This document shows positions 35,766 through 44,844 of a stretch of 64,000 nt of DNA, piece after piece (the first letter of the stretch is position 1; every line of letters begins with the position of its first letter). The stretch lies in assembly GCF_900100365.1 (NCBI RefSeq), contig NZ_FNKU01000003.1, positions 62,001 to 126,000 of the forward strand, written 5' to 3'. The notes beneath the pieces were generated by a model. That model saw only the letters and a program-made list of their open reading frames with translations, did no database searches and was not told where the DNA came from. Source of the DNA: Pseudomonas cannabina (GTDB lineage: Bacteria; Pseudomonadota; Gammaproteobacteria; Pseudomonadales; Pseudomonadaceae). Made by a program: the position numbers and the translations under genes.

Positions 35766-37271
35766 ATGTATAGGAATTTCAATAATTCCTATACAAGGTA
35801 ATCCGCCGAAAAAGGTCCCCTCGGCGTGATGCCAACGTGGCGTCGATGTCGGCAAAAAGCTTTTTTAACCCATCACCCACGCCGAAAAATGGATTGAAAG
35901 CGACTTTTCTGTACCTTTTCCAGATTTTGGACGCACCTCTCCCGTATCAGGCCGGCACGTACCTCAATTGCGCGATGCTTTGAGCGTTGTTGATCAAGCC
36001 CTGCACGGTCAGGCCGGCGATGGCTGCGGTATAAACCATCCGTGCTCCGCACAGCACGCAGCTGAACGGATCCCGCTGCAAGAACGCTTTGCTCATCTGC
36101 GCAAAATACAGTTTTGGCGCTTTGCCACGCCTTTCCATGCGTAGCGCCTCATACACCCGGGGTAGCTGTCGGCCACAGACGCGGTTGGCCAGAAATCCAA
36201 AATACCGGATCATCCGAAAGTGCTTTTCGGGGATGTGCTGCACCACCCGGCGCAGCATGTCGGTCTGGCTCAGCGTTTCCTGCTGATAGGTCTTGGTGCG
36301 GTGATCCAGGTAGGTGAAGCTCAACGTGGCACCGGAGGTGTAGTGCGCCAGACGACTGCCCGAGATGGGCGGTTTTTTCAGGTAGCGGCCCAGGTAATTG
36401 ACGGTCTTTCGGCCGTTTTTCGTCTTCTTCGACAAGTGGATGTGCCAGTGCTGACCACCGGCGTTGAGCACAAGGTGACGCCAGTCATTTTCGCTCTGCA
36501 GATGAGCGTTTTCAGGTGGGACGGTGGTGTGCTCCCACTGACTGAGCAGGTACTGGCGTACATTCCACATCCAGCGCCGACGCAAGGCTGATGGATGAAA
36601 CGACAGATCTTTCCAGACACCTGCGTCATCGATCCCACCCAAGGTGACCGAGACATGGATGTGGGGGTGCCAGTTAAGTCGCCGGCCGTAGGTGTGGATG
36701 GCGCAGAAAACACCCACCTCCACGCCCCGGCGTCGGCCCGCATAGAGCAGGTTGTCGACGGCCAGGCGACACAAGGCATCGAGCCAGTGACGGTTATGAA
36801 AGAACAGCGGCCACAGGGTGTCAGGCAATGTGAACACCAGGTGTTGCCAGGTACACTCGGGTAAGCGGTGCTGTTGATTGGCGATCCACTGATCGGTAGC
36901 TTTTTTGCCGCAGGATGGACAGGCGCGGCAGCTGCAGGTGTTGCACAGGTATTTGGCGTGCGGGCAGCTGTCGTTGCCGCAGGTGTAGTGTTTGACGCCC
37001 AAAATCGAGGTGCCGCAGGCCAGCATTTTGGTGACGGACTCGACTTCAATGTCGCGCAAGCCGCCCTCCTCGAGGAGGTGTGCCCAGCATTGATTGGCGG
37101 TGAAGAGGTTTTTGAGTGGTCGAGGTGTGTAGGCTGGACTCATCTGAAGCAGCAACGGTGGGTAAGCAGGCTTCATGATGATCAATAATGGGCCTCATGA
37201 CAAAGCTCAAATCCATGTTTCTGCTGCTACGCGATCGCAAGAATGGGCGATTTGCAGCCGCAGGCTGCCCT
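35766..37271 (-). mobile_element. IS801 copy 2, 1506 bp, left boundary of the efe island
   Basis: It has complete ends of the same type as copy 1. The 3' end abuts the broken methyltransferase gene (GCTCG); the other end abuts GAAC belonging to an inverted copy of the secreted-protein gene. The flanks are therefore from different sources, as expected of one-ended IS91-type movement or later recombination. Confidence 0.9.
35947..37176 (-). CDS. IS801 transposase, intact
   Basis: 409 residues from the ATG at 37176, ending in YVPA with a normal TGA. HUH motif HPHIHVSV, Cys cluster CPSCGKK and YLGRY tyrosine segment are present. It agrees with the known size of the IS801 transposase (about 410 residues). 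Confidence 0.9.
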   Translation of the reverse strand: MKPAYPPLLLQMSPAYTPRPLKNLFTANQCWAHLLEEGGLRDIEVESVTKMLACGTSILGVKHYTCGNDSCPHAKYLCNTCSCRACPSCGKKATDQWIANQQHRLPECTWQHLVFTLPDTLWPLFFHNRHWLDALCRLAVDNLLYAGRRRGVEVGVFCAIHTYGRRLNWHPHIHVSVTLGGIDDAGVWKDLSFHPSALRRRWMWNVRQYLLSQWEHTTVPPENAHLQSENDWRHLVLNAGGQHWHIHLSKKTKNGRKTVNYLGRYLKKPPISGSRLAHYTSGATLSFTYLDHRTKTYQQETLSQTDMLRRVVQHIPEKHFRMIRYFGFLANRVCGRQLPRVYEALRMERRGKAPKLYFAQMSKAFLQRDPFSCVLCGARMVYTAAIAGLTVQGLINNAQSIAQLRYVPA

Positions 37272-37499
37272 GTTCCAAGCTTTTCCCACAGGTGTTGCTA
37301 CCTTGAACGTTTCAAGACTCATCCTGATTCCTGCGCTGCTATTACCCTCATAGTCGCACGCCACAAATGCATTACCTGTGATCGCGCTTCGGTTACGTAT
37401 ATTTGCAGTTTTGAAAGCAATACTATTTATGTCCTTTGCATCGCCTCGCGGGTTTTCGCCTCTCCATTGTTGTTTGTTTGGGGCTGGTGCCGTATATAC
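37272..37499 (-). pseudogene. inverted partial copy of the hrp-box secreted-protein gene
   Basis: On the minus strand this encodes FVYTAPAPNKQQWRGENPRG… through …LETFKVATPVGKAWN, matching 27358-27595 with a few differences. Both ends are cut, by IS801 copy 2 at GAAC and by an IS3-family fragment. It lacks the signal peptide and promoter. Confidence 0.85.
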
Positions 37500-37502
37500 A
37501 AA

Positions 37503-38313
37503 AAAGGGTGTTATCTGGCGTCGGAGGCCACGTTTTATCGCGTCCTGCGGGCCGCAGGTCAACAACAGCATCGAGGGCGTAGTCAGCGCCCCAGGCGATA
37601 TGCAGCACCGACGACACATGCAGCCAAAGCGCCGAATCAGGTGTGGTCGTGGGACATCACATACCTGCCGTCACCCATAAGGGGCAAGTATTATTACCTC
37701 TATCTGATCGAGGATATTTACAGCCGCAAGGCCGTTGGCTGGGAAGTTTACGAGATGGAAAGCGGCGAGAAAGCGGCCGCCCTGCTGCAACGCAGTGTGA
37801 TAGGCGAGCAGTGTTTGCACGAGCCGCTGGTGCTGCACTCAGACAACGGCGCGCCAATGAAATCGGTGACGCTGTTAAGCAAGATGTATGAACTGGGCAT
37901 CACCCCGTCACGTGGGCGACCGCGTGTCAGCAACCACAATCCTTACTCGGAGTCGCTGTTCAGGACACTGAAGTACTGCCCGCAATGGCCGCAGGATGGG
38001 TTTGCCAGTCTTGACGCGGCACGCCTCTGGGTGAGGGATTTCATGCGTTGGTACAACAATGATCACCGGCACAGCCGAATCCGCTTCGTGACACCGGCTG
38101 AGCGGCATCGAGGGCTGGATCATCAGATCCTGGCCAAGCGACATGAGCTGTACGAGCTAGCCAGAGAGAAAAGGCCGGAGCGGTGGTCGAGGGAGACACG
38201 CAACTGGGAACCGATCGGCACCGTGCTGTTAAACCCGGATCGAGAGCAAGACGTTGAGAAAAAAGCAGCATAGTTAGACGGTTGACGCGACAACTACCTT
38301 GAAAAACGCCGCA
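37503..38313 (+). mobile_element. 3' part of an IS3-family element
   Basis: The left part is missing. The retained piece includes the C-terminal two thirds of OrfB and a right end of IS3 type near 38280-38313 (GGTTGACGCGACAAC). It lies just upstream of efe. Confidence 0.7.
37510..38273 (+). pseudogene. IS3-family transposase OrfB, N-terminally truncated
   Basis: Integrase-core DDE sequence: WSWDITYLPSP, VLHSDNGAPM, and the E segment in SNHNPYSESLFRTLKYCPQWP. The frame begins near CYLASEATFYRV, so the HTH part is lost. Upstream in-frame codons belong to other DNA. Confidence 0.85.
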
Positions 38314-38433
38314 GGGACGCTCATGATTCATGCACCAAGCAGGTGGGGTGTTTTTCCGTCGCTTGGACTTTGTTCTCCCGACGTCGTTTGGAATGAGCAT
38401 CCGTCCCTTTATATGGATAAAGAAGAGACTAGC

Positions 38434-39486
38434 ATGACCAACCTACAGACTTTCGAGTTACCTACCGAGGTAACCGGCTGCGCCGCCGATATCTCATTGG
38501 GAAGGGCGCTGATCCAAGCCTGGCAAAAAGATGGCATTTTTCAGATCAAGACCGATAGTGAGCAGGATCGCAAAACGCAGGAAGCAATGGCTGCTAGCAA
38601 GCAGTTTTGCAAGGAACCGCTGACTTTTAAGAGTAGCTGCGTTAGCGATCTGACCTACAGCGGCTATGTTGCGTCAGGCGAGGAAGTCACAGCTGGTAAA
38701 CCTGATTTCCCTGAAATCTTCACTGTCTGCAAGGACTTGTCGGTAGGCGATCAGCGTGTAAAAGCCGGCTGGCCTTGCCATGGTCCGGTGCCATGGCCAA
38801 ATAACACCTATCAGAAAAGCATGAAGACCTTCATGGAAGAGCTGGGTTTAGCGGGCGAACGGTTGCTCAAACTGACAGCGCTCGGCTTTGAACTACCCAT
38901 CAACACGTTCACCGACTTAACTCGCGATGGTTGGCACCACATGCGTGTATTACGCTTCCCGCCCCAAACATCCACGCTGTCCCGTGGAATTGGTGCGCAC
39001 ACTGACTATGGGTTGTTGGTAATTGCCGCTCAGGACGATGTTGGTGGCTTATATATTCGCCCTCCAGTCGAGGGAGAGAAGCGTAATCGTAACTGGTTGC
39101 CTGGTGAGAGCTCAGCAGGCATGTTTGAGCACGATGAACCTTGGACCTTCGTGACGCCCACCCCAGGCGTGTGGACAGTTTTCCCAGGTGATATCTTGCA
39201 GTTCATGACCGGCGGCCAGCTGCTTTCCACTCCGCACAAGGTTAAGCTCAATACCCGCGAACGTTTCGCCTGCGCTTATTTTCATGAGCCTAATTTTGAA
39301 GCATCCGCCTATCCGTTGTTCGAGCCCAGCGCCAATGAGCGTATTCATTATGGTGAGCACTTTACCAACATGTTTATGCGTTGCTATCCAGATCGGATCA
39401 CCACCCAGAGCATCAACAAGGAGAATCGCCTGGCGCACTTGGAGGACTTGAAGAAGTATTCGGACACCCGCGCGACAGGCTCATGA
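38434..39486 (+). CDS. efe: ethylene-forming enzyme (2-oxoglutarate oxygenase/decarboxylase)
   Basis: The 350-residue protein converts 2-oxoglutarate to ethylene and CO2 and also hydroxylates L-arginine. The Fe(II) ligands His189, Asp191 (GAHTDYG) and His268 (STPHKV) and the 2-oxoglutarate-binding Arg277 (RERFA) are at the positions known for the P. syringae enzyme; Arg171 is also present. The ATG at 38434 has AAGAAGAG upstream. It is a cytosolic virulence factor that raises ethylene in the plant. It lies in an IS-built island and has no operon partners. Confidence 0.97.
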   Translation: MTNLQTFELPTEVTGCAADISLGRALIQAWQKDGIFQIKTDSEQDRKTQEAMAASKQFCKEPLTFKSSCVSDLTYSGYVASGEEVTAGKPDFPEIFTVCKDLSVGDQRVKAGWPCHGPVPWPNNTYQKSMKTFMEELGLAGERLLKLTALGFELPINTFTDLTRDGWHHMRVLRFPPQTSTLSRGIGAHTDYGLLVIAAQDDVGGLYIRPPVEGEKRNRNWLPGESSAGMFEHDEPWTFVTPTPGVWTVFPGDILQFMTGGQLLSTPHKVKLNTRERFACAYFHEPNFEASAYPLFEPSANERIHYGEHFTNMFMRCYPDRITTQSINKENRLAHLEDLKKYSDTRATGS

Positions 39487-39558
39487 GTCGACACCCTGCC
39501 CGGTGCTGCCGGACAGGGGCCTTATCGTTACTGGTGACTAATAATTGGCATATCAATG

Positions 39559-39600
39559 TCCACTCAGCACCCAGATCTTATGATCTGGGTGCTGAGTGGA
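39559..39600. terminator. 19-bp perfect hairpin downstream of efe
   Basis: The stem TCCACTCAGCACCCAGATC and its exact complement are separated by TTAT, 72 bp after the efe stop. It has no T run, so it may act as a weak terminator or protect the 3' end of the transcript. Confidence 0.6.
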
Positions 39601-40324
39601 GCAATGTAACCATTATGCTGAGCGTTCCATCATGGTTTTGTTGCCCACGGGTAAGATTGAACGCACCACATCTATAGGCTCCCAGTTACGCGTCTGACCT
39701 GACCAGCGCTATTTTGTACATTTCATTCCGGGGCAGAACACCTAGTGTACCGTCTCAAAATTAACTTCGCTCATGCCTGCGTGGTCGTTGCCGCGCGGGC
39801 TCGCTGTATTTTGTTCAAAATATCTTCTCCCTTAGCGTTCCAAACGTAGCGAGTCGGCTGGGCATTTCGCAGTGCCAGAAATGTGGTGATTGAACTTTCC
39901 AATTCGCGAATCGAGCTGAAACTACCGTCGCGCAGGTATACCGTGATGTCACGAAAGAAGCGCTCAACCATGTTCATCCACGAACTTGAGGTCGGATATG
40001 GAATTTTCGAGCCAGGCCTTCACTTTCGGATGTTTGTGCGTGGCGTAGTTGTCGACGATCAGGTGCAATTGAAGGTGCTTGGGCGTTTCCCGATTGATTT
40101 TCTTGAGGAAGTCCAGCCACTCCTGATGCCGGTGTTGGCGCTCGATGCATAGGAATTTCAAAATGCCTATGCATCAAGCTGACGCTTGGAAGGAGGCGTC
40201 ATGCCTTCATAGCGATGTGTAGGAAGACGCTGATGCGTTACTTATGCAGTGAAAATCCCTATAAATCAGCGTTAATGCAGGTTATTTCACCGCGAAGCCT
40301 AGGTGCGGACGCACCTTCCCCCTG

Positions 40325-41554
40325 TCAGGGCTTCACGTACCTCATCTGCGCGATCGCCTGAGCGTTGAGGACCAGTCCCTGTACCGTCAGCCCGCTGATT
40401 GCCGCCGTGTATACCATCCGCGCGCCACACAGCACGCAACGGAACGGATCGACGTTTAGAAAGGCTTTGGCCATCTGCACAAAATACAGCTTCGGTGTCG
40501 GTCCTGGCGTCGCCATCTTCAATGCTTCATACACCTTCGGCAGGTATTTCCCACACACCCGATTGGCCAGAAAACCAAAATACCGGATCATCCGGAAATG
40601 CTTTTCCGGGATGTGCTGCACCACCCGGCGCAGCATGTCGGCCTGGCTCAGCGTTTCCTGCTGATAGGTCTGTGTGCGGTGATCCAGGTAGGTGAAGCTC
40701 AACGTGGCCCCGTTGGTGTAATGCGCCAGACGACTGCCCGAGATCGGCGGTTTTTTCAGGTAGCGGCCCAGGTAATTGACGGTCTTTCGGCCGTTTTCCG
40801 TCTTCTTCGACAAGTGGATGTGCCAGTGCTGGCCGCCAGCGGTCAGTATCAGACGGTGCCAGTCGTTTTCACAGTGGATGTGGGCCAGCGGCGGCGGCAT
40901 CGTCAGTTGCGAAAGCGGCTGTCCCAGCAGGTAATCGCGCACCAGCCACATCCAGCGCCGCCGCAGGGCCTCTTTGTGGAACGACAGATTTTTCCAGACG
41001 CCCTGCTCATCCAGGCCGCCCGCGGTCACCGACAGGTGGACGTGGGGATGCCAGTTGAGCCGCCGTCCATAGGTGTGCAGCGCCCCGAAAATCCCGACGC
41101 GCAAACCGCGCCGCTTGGCGGTGTAGATCAGGTTATCGGCCGCCAGACGAAACAGCGCATCAAGCAGCCAGCGGTTGTAGAAGAACAGGGACCACAGCGT
41201 GTCGGGCAGCGTGAACACCAGATGCTGCCAGGGGCAGTCGGGCAGACGGTTGTTTTGCACGGCGATCCACTGGTCGGTGGCCTTTTTGCCGCAGGAAGGA
41301 CAGGCCCGGCAATGGCAGGTGTTGCACAGGTATTTGACGTGCGGGCAGCTGTCGTTGCCGCAGGTGTAGTGTTTGACGCCCAGTATCGAGGTGCCGCAGG
41401 CGAGCATTTTGCTGATCGACTCCACTTCGATTTGGCGCAGACCGCCGGCCTCCAGCAAATCTGCCCAGCAGCCGTTGGCCGTGAAGAGGTTTTTGAGCGG
41501 TCGAGGTTTGTAAGCAGGCGGTGCAGAGGCCACGTCAGCAGGGCGGCTCCTCAT
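40325..41554 (-). CDS. IS91-family transposase, subtype B
   Basis: 409 residues, clearly related to the IS801 transposase but diverged through much of the N-terminal and central part. HUH motif HPHVHLSV and YLGRYLKKP are present. ATG at 41554. It overlaps the accessory gene by 20 bp. Confidence 0.9.
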   Translation of the reverse strand: MRSRPADVASAPPAYKPRPLKNLFTANGCWADLLEAGGLRQIEVESISKMLACGTSILGVKHYTCGNDSCPHVKYLCNTCHCRACPSCGKKATDQWIAVQNNRLPDCPWQHLVFTLPDTLWSLFFYNRWLLDALFRLAADNLIYTAKRRGLRVGIFGALHTYGRRLNWHPHVHLSVTAGGLDEQGVWKNLSFHKEALRRRWMWLVRDYLLGQPLSQLTMPPPLAHIHCENDWHRLILTAGGQHWHIHLSKKTENGRKTVNYLGRYLKKPPISGSRLAHYTNGATLSFTYLDHRTQTYQQETLSQADMLRRVVQHIPEKHFRMIRYFGFLANRVCGKYLPKVYEALKMATPGPTPKLYFVQMAKAFLNVDPFRCVLCGARMVYTAAISGLTVQGLVLNAQAIAQMRYVKP

Positions 41555-41816
41555 CGTGGTGAATGACGGCGGTGATGGCGAATCCGCCTGGCCCTTCTCT
41601 CATCGAAACGCTTACGCAAGAAGCGTCGGGAAACATGTCGTTCAGATACGTTGTCTGGCAGCAACTACAAAGATCGACATCACCCAAAGGATCGATATCG
41701 AAGAAAAAGTCGGTATCGGGAACGAAGGTGGTATGCCCGGCGCGTTGGAGACGGGTCTGCTTTGCCTTGGCTTTTGCCCGGCTCGCCCGTTTACGTTTTT
41801 TGGTCTCTGACGCCAT
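41535..41816 (-). CDS. accessory protein of the subtype-B IS91-family element, 93 aa
   Basis: The product has a basic N-terminus (KKRKRASRAKAKAKQTR) and a CSCC pair, and its gene overlaps the transposase start. IS91 itself has a small gene (orf121) in the same place, so a common plan is likely. Function unknown; the basic head could bind DNA. Confidence 0.6.
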   Translation of the reverse strand: MASETKKRKRASRAKAKAKQTRLQRAGHTTFVPDTDFFFDIDPLGDVDLCSCCQTTYLNDMFPDASCVSVSMREGPGGFAITAVIHHDEEPPC

Positions 41817-42382
41817 GTGTAAGCCTGTGCTGAGGAGGGATCGACTCGATTTCGGCTATGATAACCGATTTCAAAATCCCACAATTTGCAGCCGCAGGCT
41901 GCTCAGTTCATAGAACTGATCAACGTCCCCTCAAGGTAATCGAGCGCAGTGAACAGGGTCACGGTGCCATGGCGAATGTAATCGTGCGATTGCGTGCGGA
42001 TATGGCCGATGCCCAGAGGCAGTCCCGGCTGGGTACGCTCCAAGGCCTGAACCTGACTTTTTTCATCGCAGCACAGCACCAGTGCCTTGTCTGGCGGGTC
42101 CAGATACAATCCGATGACGTCCCAGAATTTCTCTTCGAAGTTGGGATCGTTGGACAGCTTGAACGTACGAGTCAGGTGCGGCTTTATGTCATTGGCAGCC
42201 CATATACGCTGGACGCTGGCCGGAGAAATACCCGCGACTTGCGCCATGCTTCGGCAGCTCCAGCGAGGCTGGCCAATACGAGGTTGAACCACTTGCTCAA
42301 GCACTCGAGCCATAGCGTCTGGCGGCAAGAATGACTTACGTCCGCGGCCAGGCTTATCGATCAAACCGTCTAGTCCCTGTTC

Positions 42383-42855
42383 ATGTATAGGAATTTCAAT
42401 AATTCCTATACAGGGTAATCCTCCTAAAAAGGCACCCTCTGCGTGATGCCAACGTGGCGTCGATGTCGGCAAAAAGCTTTTTTCACCCATCACCCACGCC
42501 GAAAAATGGATTGAAAGCGACTTTTCTGTACCTTTTCCAGATTTTGGACGCACCTCTCCCGTATCAGGCCGGCACGTACCTCAATTGCGCGATGCTTTGA
42601 GCGTTGTTGATCAAGCCCTGCACCGTCAGGCCGGCGATGGCTGCGGTGTACACCATCCGCGCTCCGCACAGCACGCAGCTGAACGGATCCCGCTGCAAGA
42701 ACGCTTTGCTCATCTGCGCAAAATACAGTTTTGGCGCTTTGCCACGCCTTTCCATGCGTAGCGCCTCATACACCCGGGGTAGCTGTCGGCCACAGACGCG
42801 GTTGGCCAGAAATCCAAAATACCGGATCATCCGAAAGTGCTTTTCGGGGATGTGC
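42383..42855 (-). mobile_element. IS801 fragment (3' 473 bp), right boundary of the efe island
   Basis: It retains the 3' end of IS801 and the last 88 codons of the transposase (MIRYFGFLANRV… to YVPA), then breaks off at GGGATGTGC where the methyltransferase gene resumes. Same orientation as copy 2. Confidence 0.85.
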
Positions 42856-42856
42856 A

Positions 42857-43474
42857 GGCTGCAGGCATTTCGTTGGTAAGGATCTGGATGGCCGTACCAA
42901 AGCCTCCGTCGAGCTCGTTCACCAAACCCTTAGGTTAATCGAATACTACAAACCAGCATTGTGGGCTGTAGAAAATCCAGTTGGCCGTATCGAAAAATTA
43001 GGAGGGCTCCCGGGATGGAGACTTTCATTCGATCCGTGCCACGTTGGAGATCCCTATACGAAGAAGACCTTAATCTGGGGCCGTTTCAACGCAGACCTTC
43101 CCGTTGCACCGGTCATGCCTGTTGAGGGTTCCAAAATGCACCTCAAGTACGGAGGCCGGAGCCTCGCGACAAAAAACGCAAGAAGCGTAACCCCCGAGGG
43201 ATTTTCGTACGCTTTCTTCATGGCAAATAACCAACTTGATAACCCTCAATTTGCCCTACGGGCGAAGTACGACCGTCTTTCGTCGCGACTTTTGGGCCAG
43301 GCCATTGACGCGGGTTTGAAACCTCATGAGATCAGCGAGCTCATTGACGATGCATACCTTATGGATCTTGACGACAACAAGGCCCACTTGCTGCTGAGCA
43401 AGGCTGTGTCTATGCGCGGCGTTAACCTAGACAGCTTCTTGGATAAAGGCGGGCAGATAGCAATGAGCTTTTAG
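42857..43474 (+). pseudogene. DNA cytosine methyltransferase-like gene, 3' part
   Basis: The frame reads GCRHFVGKDLDGRTKASVEL…, then WAVENPVGRIEKLGG (the ENV-type motif), …PYTKKTLIWGRF… and YGGRSLATKNARSVTPEGF, all typical of this plasmid methyltransferase family. It is continuous to the stop at 43474. Together with 35323-35765 it made a protein of about 350 residues before the island entered. Confidence 0.75.
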
Positions 43475-43519
43475 TGCTGTTTCGTTCTTGCCCGGTTTGT
43501 AGCTGGGCAGAGCGGGTTT

Positions 43520-43534
43520 GTTGCTACTAGCAAC
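43520..43534. promoter_or_regulatory. parS: parS site upstream of parA
   Basis: GTTGCTACTAGCAAC palindrome, 110 bp before the parA start. Same sequence as at 35180 and 44807. Confidence 0.78.
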
Positions 43535-43586
43535 AACACGATTCAGCTCAAATGGCTTAAAACGATAATATTCCTGAATTCTCCTG

Positions 43587-43614
43587 TTTACAAGCTGTGT
43601 TCATGAACTATAAT
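43587..43614 (+). promoter_or_regulatory. parA promoter
   Basis: TTTACA (43587-43592) and TATAAT (43609-43614) with a 16-bp spacer that contains the dyad GTTCATGAAC, a possible ParA operator. The parA ATG is 30 bp downstream. Confidence 0.7.
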
Positions 43615-43643
43615 CAATTTTCAACCTACAGAAGGGCATTTAC

Positions 43644-44774
43644 ATGAACTCAACCGAAGAATCTCAGTTGGAGCTACAGAGTTTTGTCGACTTTGGAGCC
43701 TTAACATTTTCTCCACAGTTTGCCGCTGAGTGCTTTGGGCTGACGACCAGGCGACTGAAGGATATTGAAGAGGAGAATGGAGTTGAGATTCGTCGTGTTC
43801 CTCGTGGCACCTCTACTGCACGGGTTTATGGACTCGCCGATCTATTCGCTATCGCAGCCCTACGTCGACGCTTGGGACATTCGAAAGGACTTCCGCGCCA
43901 AATCGTTGCTTCGACATTTGTACCGAAAGGCGGCACAGCTAAAACAACTACGGCTGTGAACCTAGCTCTGTCTGCTCAGTTCGCAGGCATGAAAACGCTG
44001 ATCATCGACAACGACCCTCAGGGCGACACATCCAGCATGCTGGGCTACGACCCTGATTTGGGGCCGGAGGACCTGACCGAGATGGGTATTCCTCAGGATC
44101 GACTTGTAGACGGCCACCTCGGCAATCTGATCAGTCCTCTGTTGCGGATGCGTGCATTCGATCCGAAAACCCTTGATGAGGTCATCAAGAAGCCATTTGG
44201 TGAGGATGGCATTCACCTGATTCCTGCGGATTCCTACATCGAGGATTTGGGCGTTGCCCTGGACGCTTCTAACAACCCCGATATGTGGTATGCCCGTTGG
44301 ATTGAACAGGCCAAAACCGGCCAAATACCTGGCTGTGATCTTTCGAGCTATGACCTGATCATCTTCGATAACGCCCCTGCCGGTTCCCGACTGACTAAAA
44401 ATTCAGTTGCAGCTAGCGACTTACTTCTGTGTCCGATTCGAATGGACAAGTTTTCATTCCGCGCCCTTCTTCGGCTGAACGATTGGTGCGCCCGATTTGC
44501 ACGGGAATACAGCTACGCACCTAAATTGCTCGCGATCCCGACGATGTTTATCCGCAATCGCCCGTCTCTAATCAATAATCTTTTCCGTCTTAATGAGCTT
44601 TTTCCTGGCCGGGTAACGGAAGAAAAAATCTATGTCTCTGAGGAGTACGCCAAGTCACTGGATGACGGCATTCCGCTGCTGCTGTGGAAAGGGGCTACCT
44701 CAAAAAGTCTTGGTCCAGTCCGAAGCGTACACCGGGAAATTCTCAACAAAATCCGGGAAATTGCTTCGGCCTGA
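43644..44774 (+). CDS. parA: ParA, type Ia partition ATPase
   Basis: 376 residues: an N-terminal HTH region (AAECFGLTTRRLKDIEEEN) that usually autoregulates, then a deviant Walker A KGGTAKTTT near residue 95, IIDNDPQGDTSS, and the ENAPAG-like DNAPAGSRLTKN motif. The Walker A has Thr-Ala where KGGVGKTT is usual; the signature lysines remain. It moves plasmid copies with ParB, encoded downstream. Confidence 0.9.
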   Translation: MNSTEESQLELQSFVDFGALTFSPQFAAECFGLTTRRLKDIEEENGVEIRRVPRGTSTARVYGLADLFAIAALRRRLGHSKGLPRQIVASTFVPKGGTAKTTTAVNLALSAQFAGMKTLIIDNDPQGDTSSMLGYDPDLGPEDLTEMGIPQDRLVDGHLGNLISPLLRMRAFDPKTLDEVIKKPFGEDGIHLIPADSYIEDLGVALDASNNPDMWYARWIEQAKTGQIPGCDLSSYDLIIFDNAPAGSRLTKNSVAASDLLLCPIRMDKFSFRALLRLNDWCARFAREYSYAPKLLAIPTMFIRNRPSLINNLFRLNELFPGRVTEEKIYVSEEYAKSLDDGIPLLLWKGATSKSLGPVRSVHREILNKIREIASA

Positions 44775-44777
44775 GTT

Positions 44778-44821
44778 GTTGCTAGTAGCAACAAAAGAGA
44801 ACCCGTGTTGCTACTAGCAAC
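44778..44821. promoter_or_regulatory. parS: two parS sites between parA and parB
   Basis: GTTGCTAGTAGCAAC at 44778-44792 (central base changed) and GTTGCTACTAGCAAC at 44807-44821, 29 bp apart start to start, about three helical turns less two bases. They are just before the parB ribosome site. Confidence 0.78.
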
Positions 44822-44844
44822 ACTGAATGTTGGAGATGCAGCAC

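Larger units (their letters stand above)
40145..41905 (-). mobile_element. IS801-like element subtype B, 1761 bp, with accessory gene
   Basis: The ends resemble IS801 (dyad ATGCATAGG…, GCAGCCTGCGGCTGC at the other end) but the element is about 250 bp longer because of a small gene upstream of the transposase. GAAC (41906-41909 as GTTC) borders the transposase-upstream end. It is inserted in the IS630-family transposase. Confidence 0.87.
39771..42382 (-). pseudogene. IS630-family transposase, truncated, frameshifted and interrupted
   Basis: The 5' part (42382-41906) has an HTH (SMAQVAGISPASVQRIW) and the first Asp (LVLCCDEKSQVQAL). The 3' part (40144-39771) has LIVDNYATHKHP and MVERFFRD, the other two acidic residues. 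They are separated by the subtype-B IS801-like element; the frame joins as …ISSMNERQHRHQEW…. The N-terminus is lost to an IS801 fragment, and a small deletion with frameshift lies near 40000-40020 between WLEN and SSSWMNM. It cannot make an active enzyme. Confidence 0.82.

Noticed and set aside
37188..38273. One long protein of 361 aa
   Set aside because: The first hundred codons are an IS801 end and the antisense strand of the secreted-protein fragment; only the part from about 37510 is transposase.
38274..38433. An hrp box or other specific promoter before efe
   Set aside because: I found no GGAACC-N15/16-CCAC match and no clear -35/-10 pair in this stretch, so no promoter is claimed.
41903..42553. 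A single 216-aa protein
   Set aside because: The first 60 codons come from the IS801 end; the rest is the IS630 transposase 5' part. The join is an accident of insertion.
42731..43474. A single 247-aa gene
   Set aside because: The first 40 codons are antisense to the IS801 transposase. The true coding sequence is the methyltransferase 3' part.
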